From contig JAJYPA010000246.1 in NCBI GenBank assembly GCA_021795795.1, positions 1-11,134 on the forward strand: DNA of 11,134 nucleotides, given 5' to 3'. Position 1 is the first letter of the stretch. The number at the start of each line of letters is the position of its first letter. The notes below the pieces were generated by a model, which saw nothing but the letters and a program-made list of their open reading frames with translations, was not told where the DNA came from and made no database searches. The translations under genes were made by a program, and so were the position numbers. This stretch comes from Pseudomonadota bacterium (lineage in GTDB: Bacteria; Pseudomonadota; Gammaproteobacteria; Halothiobacillales; Halothiobacillaceae). Below, piece by piece: positions 7,266-11,134 of this stretch.

Positions 7266-7765
7266 CTCACGCCCTCCAACACTTTAAACGCGCCTGTTTC
7301 CAGATCGACTTCCGTTTTAAGATATAAATTGAGGGGAATGGGTTGCGCCCACATTTCTGCGTCAATATTAAACACCAGCCCCTGCCTGTCCATGCGTTTA
7401 TTATCAATACTCACGACTACCCGCAGGGCATCAGGCGTGAGTCTCGGCTCAAACGCGATCAGGGACGCTCGGATTTTACGTTCCAGTACATCAGCATCCA
7501 CCCCGGACATCACCAGTCCGGTAAGATCTGGAATTCCAAAGTTCAATACCGAACGTCGCACTTCGGGGTACTCCAGCAACTCATCATCGTCACTCAACTG
7601 AACACAATTGAGCAACCATGAAATGTCCCGTGTAACACAATCGCGTAATCTTATGGCAGAAATCACTCTCCGTTCGCGACTCTCATTGGTTTTACCCACT
7701 TCGTCATCGGCAAGGCGATCCAATAATGAAGGCTGCAAACGCTCCTGAGTTGTCAGTTCCGCCAC
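7262..7765 (-). CDS. tssE: T6SS baseplate subunit TssE (gp25-like)
   Basis: TssE is the homologue of phage T4 gp25 and initiates sheath polymerisation on the baseplate. The 167 residues have an N-terminal extension (LQPSLLDRLADDE), the DCVTRDISWLLNC segment and the most conserved family motif, YPEVRRSVLNFGIPDLTG, at about residues 87-104. A gp25-type beta domain follows (IRASLIAFEPRL, VVVSIDN, FNIDAEMWAQP). The start is GTG at 7765. AGGAG lies about ten bases upstream, directly after the tagJ stop, and there is no ATG nearby in frame. The gene is 15 nt downstream of tagJ and overlaps tssF by 4 nt. Length is typical. All visible conserved positions are intact. Confidence 0.97.
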   Translation of the reverse strand: MAELTTQERLQPSLLDRLADDEVGKTNESRERRVISAIRLRDCVTRDISWLLNCVQLSDDDELLEYPEVRRSVLNFGIPDLTGLVMSGVDADVLERKIRASLIAFEPRLTPDALRVVVSIDNKRMDRQGLVFNIDAEMWAQPIPLNLYLKTEVDLETGAFKVLEGVS

Positions 7766-7780
7766 AGAATATAATCTCCT

Positions 7781-8572
7781 TCAGTCCAGATTAAATGTGA
7801 TGCTACGAATATCCAAAAGCGGATAATCACCCTCATTGGTTGTGAGCATCCGTTGACCAAAACCCACAAAGCAATCGTTCCCCATGTCTCGCCATTCGGT
7901 TTTTCGGGCAAGAACAATCTCATGGTCTTCGGAACACTCTGATCCTGGATAACGACTAGGCACAAACCCGATCGCCTGTCCACCATTGATCCAGGTGATT
8001 TCTACAGCAACCCAAACCTTATCGCGCAGGTCTGAAGGCGCTTCAAATTTGATCTCGCGAATGCGAGAAAATGGTACCCAGCAGTATCCCTTATTAAGGA
8101 TGATTTCCAAACACGGTCCAAAGCGCGTATCTCCATCGGCTAACCAATCAAACGGAACACCATCAATGTATCCACCGATAACTTCAGCCTGATCAAAGGC
8201 ATCTAAACGTAAAGCCATGGCCTGTTCAAACCGGCCCCCAATTTGCGCCTTTAATGCTTCAATCAATAATGCCAGCCATTGGGTTGGTTCACCAATCACC
8301 AATGGAGCCTGAAAACCAGAAAACACTACATGTCGTTTCACTTCACCCTGCAATGCATGCGCATAGGCGCCTACAAGCAGTTCATTGAACTTATCCAGAT
8401 CACCGCTCACCTTTAATTGATTTAGAGCACGCTCCCACTGTCCCATCAGGGCCAGCAACTGAAAGAGGAAAACCCGCAACTGCGCATCAGATGGACCAGA
8501 TCGTACCTGGTCCATTAACGCTTTTAACGCTTCACTCAGCTTTCCTTCTTTCAGAAGATCATCTGGTTTCAT
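7781..8572 (-). CDS. tagJ: T6SS accessory protein TagJ (ImpE family)
   Basis: TagJ (ImpE/HsiE1) is an accessory cytoplasmic protein known in the HSI-I-type clade to bind the N-terminal region of TssB and to associate with ClpV, so it is linked to sheath turnover. The product has a helical, TPR-like N-terminal half (LLKEGKLSEALKALMDQVR, LRVFLFQLLALMGQWERALNQL) and a C-terminal ImpE domain with FDWLADGDTRFGPCLEII, WVPFSRIREIKFEAP and LRDKVWVAVEITW. Two starts are possible, ATG at 8578 (MLMKPDD) and ATG at 8572 (MKPDD). The GAGAG a few bases before the first is better spaced for the second, which also matches usual family N-termini, so I chose 8572 (263 aa). It lies about 50 nt after hcp and 15 nt before tssE. 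Its presence is diagnostic, because many T6SS clusters lack it. Confidence 0.95.
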   Translation of the reverse strand: MKPDDLLKEGKLSEALKALMDQVRSGPSDAQLRVFLFQLLALMGQWERALNQLKVSGDLDKFNELLVGAYAHALQGEVKRHVVFSGFQAPLVIGEPTQWLALLIEALKAQIGGRFEQAMALRLDAFDQAEVIGGYIDGVPFDWLADGDTRFGPCLEIILNKGYCWVPFSRIREIKFEAPSDLRDKVWVAVEITWINGGQAIGFVPSRYPGSECSEDHEIVLARKTEWRDMGNDCFVGFGQRMLTTNEGDYPLLDIRSITFNLD

Positions 8573-8623
8573 TAACATCTCTCGTACAATGGGTTAGCGC
8601 GGTGAGAATCTTCTAGGAAATGA

Positions 8624-9130
8624 TTAAGTGACCTTTCCCAAAACTTCTTGCATGTCATAAACAAAGGTCTTCGCACCATCTTTTTTCCCGCCTTCCGGGG
8701 TCTGGGGCTGAAATGAAAATTCAAATTTGCCAAAATGCAAGCTTAAGTTTTCTGTAAGTTTATCCTCACCACCGCTACCACCAGAACTCCAGGAGGTTAT
8801 AAGCACCCCATTACTCAACGTCAACGTAAGAAAATCCGTTTGATCACCCACCGCATTCGTTACATACAAAACTGCACTATCCATGCGCGCGCCCGTGCAT
8901 ACAGCATTCAGTAACACGTTAGAGCAGCTATCTACATATTTTGTAATTGATATATCCTGTACATTAGCTTTTCCACCACTCGTGGTATTTCCTCCGTGAA
9001 GATCACCTGTATTACTTGCACCCCAGGACCAGGCCAAAATTGGAATTTCCCCTTTATGCTTTGAATGAGCAGAAGAACCCTCAATTTTCAGCTTTCCACC
9101 AGTAAACTTCAAATGCATATCGAATGACAT
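8624..9130 (-). CDS. hcp: T6SS inner-tube protein Hcp (TssD)
   Basis: Hcp hexamers stack into the tube that the sheath propels into target cells, and they also carry some effectors in the ring lumen. The 168-residue product has the family landmarks: MSFDMHLKF at the N-terminus, EIPILAWSWG, KANVQDISITKYVD, and the signature GSGGEDKLTENLSLHFGKFEFSF near residues 117-139. It closely follows the layout of HSI-I Hcp1 rather than the shorter or extended Hcp variants, and no C-terminal effector domain is fused. The ATG at 9130 has a strong GGAGG site nine bases upstream. It is preceded by the longest intergenic stretch in the operon, which may carry its own expression signals. Two Cys residues (about 69 and 78) lie in the central region. 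Confidence 0.98.
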   Translation of the reverse strand: MSFDMHLKFTGGKLKIEGSSAHSKHKGEIPILAWSWGASNTGDLHGGNTTSGGKANVQDISITKYVDSCSNVLLNAVCTGARMDSAVLYVTNAVGDQTDFLTLTLSNGVLITSWSSGGSGGEDKLTENLSLHFGKFEFSFQPQTPEGGKKDGAKTFVYDMQEVLGKVT

Positions 9131-9242
9131 TTTTCAAATCCTCCATGTTGGTAAAAAATAAACATCTAGACACTCCAATAAAGCAACTACACTCCACCAT
9201 AGCTAAGAAGCATGAGGTCTTACAAATACTAAATACTTACCA
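9131..9242 (-). promoter_or_regulatory. hcp leader region between tssC and hcp
   Basis: This is the longest gap in an otherwise tightly packed operon (112 nt) and is AT-rich. It ends in the GGAGG site of hcp. It holds two copies of ACACTCCA (9170-9177 and 9189-9196, 19 bp apart) and a tandem AAATACT (9224-9237). A weak sigma-70-like pair (TTGCTT, 18 nt, TTTATT on the minus strand) can be drawn, but it is not convincing. No intrinsic terminator is visible. Hcp is needed in excess over the other subunits, so an internal promoter or mRNA-processing site here is plausible but inferred. Confidence 0.35.
9170..9196. repeat. ACACTCCA direct repeat upstream of hcp
   Basis: The 8-bp word ACACTCCA occurs at 9170-9177 and 9189-9196, with starts 19 bp apart (close to two helical turns). 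In transcription orientation the copies read TGGAGTGT and each is followed shortly by TAG. The spacing would suit a regulator binding one face of the helix, but eight bases is short and chance cannot be excluded. Confidence 0.4.
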
Positions 9243-10733
9243 TCAGGACTTCTCAGAAGGTAGCCTAGACACCAGCCGTAATGATACTGTAAGCCCTTCC
9301 AGCTGATAATGCGGCTTGAGGTAGAACTTCGAGGTATAATAACCAGGCGCGCCCTCAACTTCTTCTACCACCACCTCAGCTGAAGCCAATGGCTTTCGCG
9401 CTTTTGTCTCTTCAGACGAATTGTCCGGATCTCCATCAACGTAATTCAAAACCCAATCACTTAACCACGTCTGCATTTGTTGGCGACTACTGAAAGAGCC
9501 AATTTTATCTCGGACAATACACTTCAGATAATGTGCGAACCGACTAGCCGCAAACAGATAGGGTAATCGAGCACTCAGAGCGGCATTGGCAGTAGCGTCT
9601 GGATCATCGTATTCCTCGGGTTTTGCGAGGGATTGGGCACTAATGAAAGCAGCCATGTCCGAATTTTTGCGGTGAACGAGTGGCATGAGGCCCATCTTGT
9701 CTAGTTCAGCAGACCGGCGATCTGTAATAGCAATTTCAGTGGGGCATTTCATATCCACGCCGCCATCATCTGTTGGAAAGCTATGTACCGGAAGACCCTC
9801 TACTACGCCCCCCGATTCAATTCCACGAATACGTGAACACCATCCGTAGGCTTTAAATGACCGATTGATGTTCACAGCCATCGCATACGCCGCATTCTGC
9901 CAGCAGTACTTTGTTGAGTCAGCGCCATCTGTATCTTCTTCGAAGTCGAACTCCTCAACGGGTTCTGTCGCTGCCCCGTAAGGTAGGCGTGAGAGCGTCC
10001 GCGGCATCGCAAGCCCTATATATCGTGCATCCTCAGACTCCCGCAGAGAGCGCCATGCTGCGTAATCTGGCGTTGAGAATATTTTAGCTAAATCGCGGGG
10101 GTTTGAGAGCTCGCTCCAGCTATCCATTCCCATAAGCGTGGAATTGGCTGCCGCGAGAAAGGGAGCGTGCGCAGCTGCTGCCACTTGCGCAATACCACCC
10201 AACAACTCAACATCTTGCGGACTATTATCGAAGTAATAATCGCCGACCAAACAACCATAAGGCTCACCACCAAGCTGTCCGTATTCTTCCTCATACATTT
10301 TTTTGAAGATCGGACTCTGATCCCATGCTGTTCCTTTGTAGCGCTTTAATGTTTTTCCAAGCTCTTTTTTGGAAATATTGATAACACGAATTTTCAACTG
10401 CTGATCGGTTTCGGTGTTGTTCACCAGGTAATGCAGTCCACGCCAAGCGCTTTCAAGCTTCTGAAACTCCTCATGATGCATGATCAGGTTGAGTTGCTCG
10501 CTGATTTTTCGGTCCAGCTCGGCAATATAGGCATTGATAGTTTGCGCAACATCATCAGAAACGATGTCTGACTTATTTAGCACTTGTTCCGCCAGAGTGC
10601 GCACGGCGGATTCAACTTCTTCCTTCGCCCGTTCGCTTTTGGGTTTGAATTCTTTATTTAGCAGTGCTGCAAAGTCACCTGATTCTTCAACACCTACACC
10701 ACCACTCTGTTCAGCCAATTCTTCGGTTGACAT
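9243..10733 (-). CDS. tssC: T6SS contractile sheath large subunit TssC (VipB)
   Basis: TssC heterodimerises with TssB to form the contractile sheath around the Hcp tube, and ClpV acts on its contracted form. The product is about 496 residues, normal for the family. It contains LNLIMHHEEFQKLESAWRGL, the YGQLGGEPYGCLVGDYYFD segment, FSTPDYAAWRSLRESEDARYIGLAMPR, the SRIRGIESGGVVEGLP region, ISAQSLAKP and the conserved end FYLKPHYQLEGLTVSLRLVS. The frame extends to a GTG at 10742 that overlaps the tssB stop by 4 nt. I prefer ATG at 10733 (MSTEELAEQ) because GGAG lies about ten bases before it but only one base before the GTG. Either way the gene abuts tssB and is likely coupled to it. No truncation or lost motif is visible. 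Confidence 0.97.
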   Translation of the reverse strand: MSTEELAEQSGGVGVEESGDFAALLNKEFKPKSERAKEEVESAVRTLAEQVLNKSDIVSDDVAQTINAYIAELDRKISEQLNLIMHHEEFQKLESAWRGLHYLVNNTETDQQLKIRVINISKKELGKTLKRYKGTAWDQSPIFKKMYEEEYGQLGGEPYGCLVGDYYFDNSPQDVELLGGIAQVAAAAHAPFLAAANSTLMGMDSWSELSNPRDLAKIFSTPDYAAWRSLRESEDARYIGLAMPRTLSRLPYGAATEPVEEFDFEEDTDGADSTKYCWQNAAYAMAVNINRSFKAYGWCSRIRGIESGGVVEGLPVHSFPTDDGGVDMKCPTEIAITDRRSAELDKMGLMPLVHRKNSDMAAFISAQSLAKPEEYDDPDATANAALSARLPYLFAASRFAHYLKCIVRDKIGSFSSRQQMQTWLSDWVLNYVDGDPDNSSEETKARKPLASAEVVVEEVEGAPGYYTSKFYLKPHYQLEGLTVSLRLVSRLPSEKS

Positions 10734-10738
10734 AACTT

Positions 10739-11134
10739 TCACTCTCCGTCTGAGCTTGAGTCTTTGGGCTTTGCCGCTGACACCAGCGATTGCAATAGCG
10801 CCGGATCATTCATTGCCTGGGCAATCAACTGTTCCGCACCAGCCTTACCATCCATATAGGTACTGAGGTTGGCAAGCTGCGTACGCGCCTCCAGGAGTTT
10901 AGCAACAGAGCCTACTTTACGCGCGACCGCTGCCGGTGAGAAATCATCCATACTTTCAAACGTAATATCTACACTAAGGTTGCCTTCGCCTGTAAGGGTG
11001 TTGGGCACTGCAAAGGTTACGCGCGGCTTCATGGAGTGCAAGCGACCATCGAAGTTGTCCACATCAATTTCCAGCGCCTTACGGTCCTCGACTCCGGGGA
11101 GCTCAGAATTGTTGGCACCCGAAAGATCAGACAT
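10739..11134 (-). CDS. tssB: T6SS contractile sheath small subunit TssB (VipA), 3' part
   Basis: TssB is the small partner of TssC in the contractile sheath. The visible 131 residues contain the family core: DLSG, VEDRKALEIDVDNFDGRL, MKPRVTFAVPNTL, the SVDITFESMDDFSPAAVARKV segment and LLEARTQLANLSTYMDG. Full-length TssB is about 165-175 residues, and DLSG normally sits about 40 residues in. The Met at the window's right edge is therefore probably internal, and the true start lies outside. The missing N-terminus is the part that TagJ binds in HSI-I systems. The 3' end nearly abuts tssC. Confidence 0.95.
   Translation of the reverse strand: MSDLSGANNSELPGVEDRKALEIDVDNFDGRLHSMKPRVTFAVPNTLTGEGNLSVDITFESMDDFSPAAVARKVGSVAKLLEARTQLANLSTYMDGKAGAEQLIAQAMNDPALLQSLVSAAKPKDSSSDGE

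Noticed and set aside
9131..9242. Sigma-54 promoter before hcp
   Set aside because: The candidate TGG...TTGC words have GG-to-GC spacings of 9 or 12 bases rather than the required 10.
1..11134. CRISPR arrays, tRNA/rRNA genes or insertion sequences
   Set aside because: I saw no regularly spaced repeats, RNA gene sequence or transposase motifs on reading both strands.

Overview
The window is almost entirely the minus-strand body of a type VI secretion system (T6SS) operon from a proteobacterium, followed by a short downstream accessory stretch whose genes look broken. In transcription order (high to low coordinates) it reads tssB (3' part only), tssC, hcp, tagJ, tssE, tssF, tssG and tssH/clpV. 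This is the gene order of the H1 (HSI-I) T6SS cluster of Pseudomonas aeruginosa, and the presence of tagJ fits that clade. Together with moderate GC in the structural genes, this suggests a gammaproteobacterium or a related beta/gamma lineage. The sequence alone does not give a genus.

Region 1585-11134 is tightly packed and intact. tssB/tssC and tssE/tssF overlap by 4 nt or nearly abut, tssF/tssG overlap by 37 nt, and the longest gap is the 112-nt leader before hcp. Several starts are non-ATG (GTG for tssE, TTG for tssF). The products fit together as one machine. TssB and TssC form the contractile sheath, Hcp forms the inner tube, TssE/TssF/TssG belong to the baseplate (wedge), ClpV disassembles the contracted sheath, and TagJ is the accessory protein that binds TssB. 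The membrane complex (TssJ, L, M), TssK, TssA and the VgrG/PAAR spike are not in the window.

Region 1-1563, downstream of clpV, is different. Its sampled lines are more GC-rich. It holds a small intact 70-codon gene, then a gene with a perfect Shine-Dalgarno sequence whose product has a WGH...ISCN arrangement like the His/Cys dyad of caspase-like (clan CD, C80-type) peptidases. That gene is interrupted by a one-base insertion, a stop and a second frame change. A further decayed reading frame is joined to it by a TGATG overlap. The 5' end of another gene with a good ribosome binding site runs off the left edge. In HSI-I clusters this position carries vgrG and effector genes, so this is the natural place for cargo genes. 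The most striking DNA structures are a perfect 17-bp inverted repeat inside the caspase-like gene and compact nested palindromes nearby.
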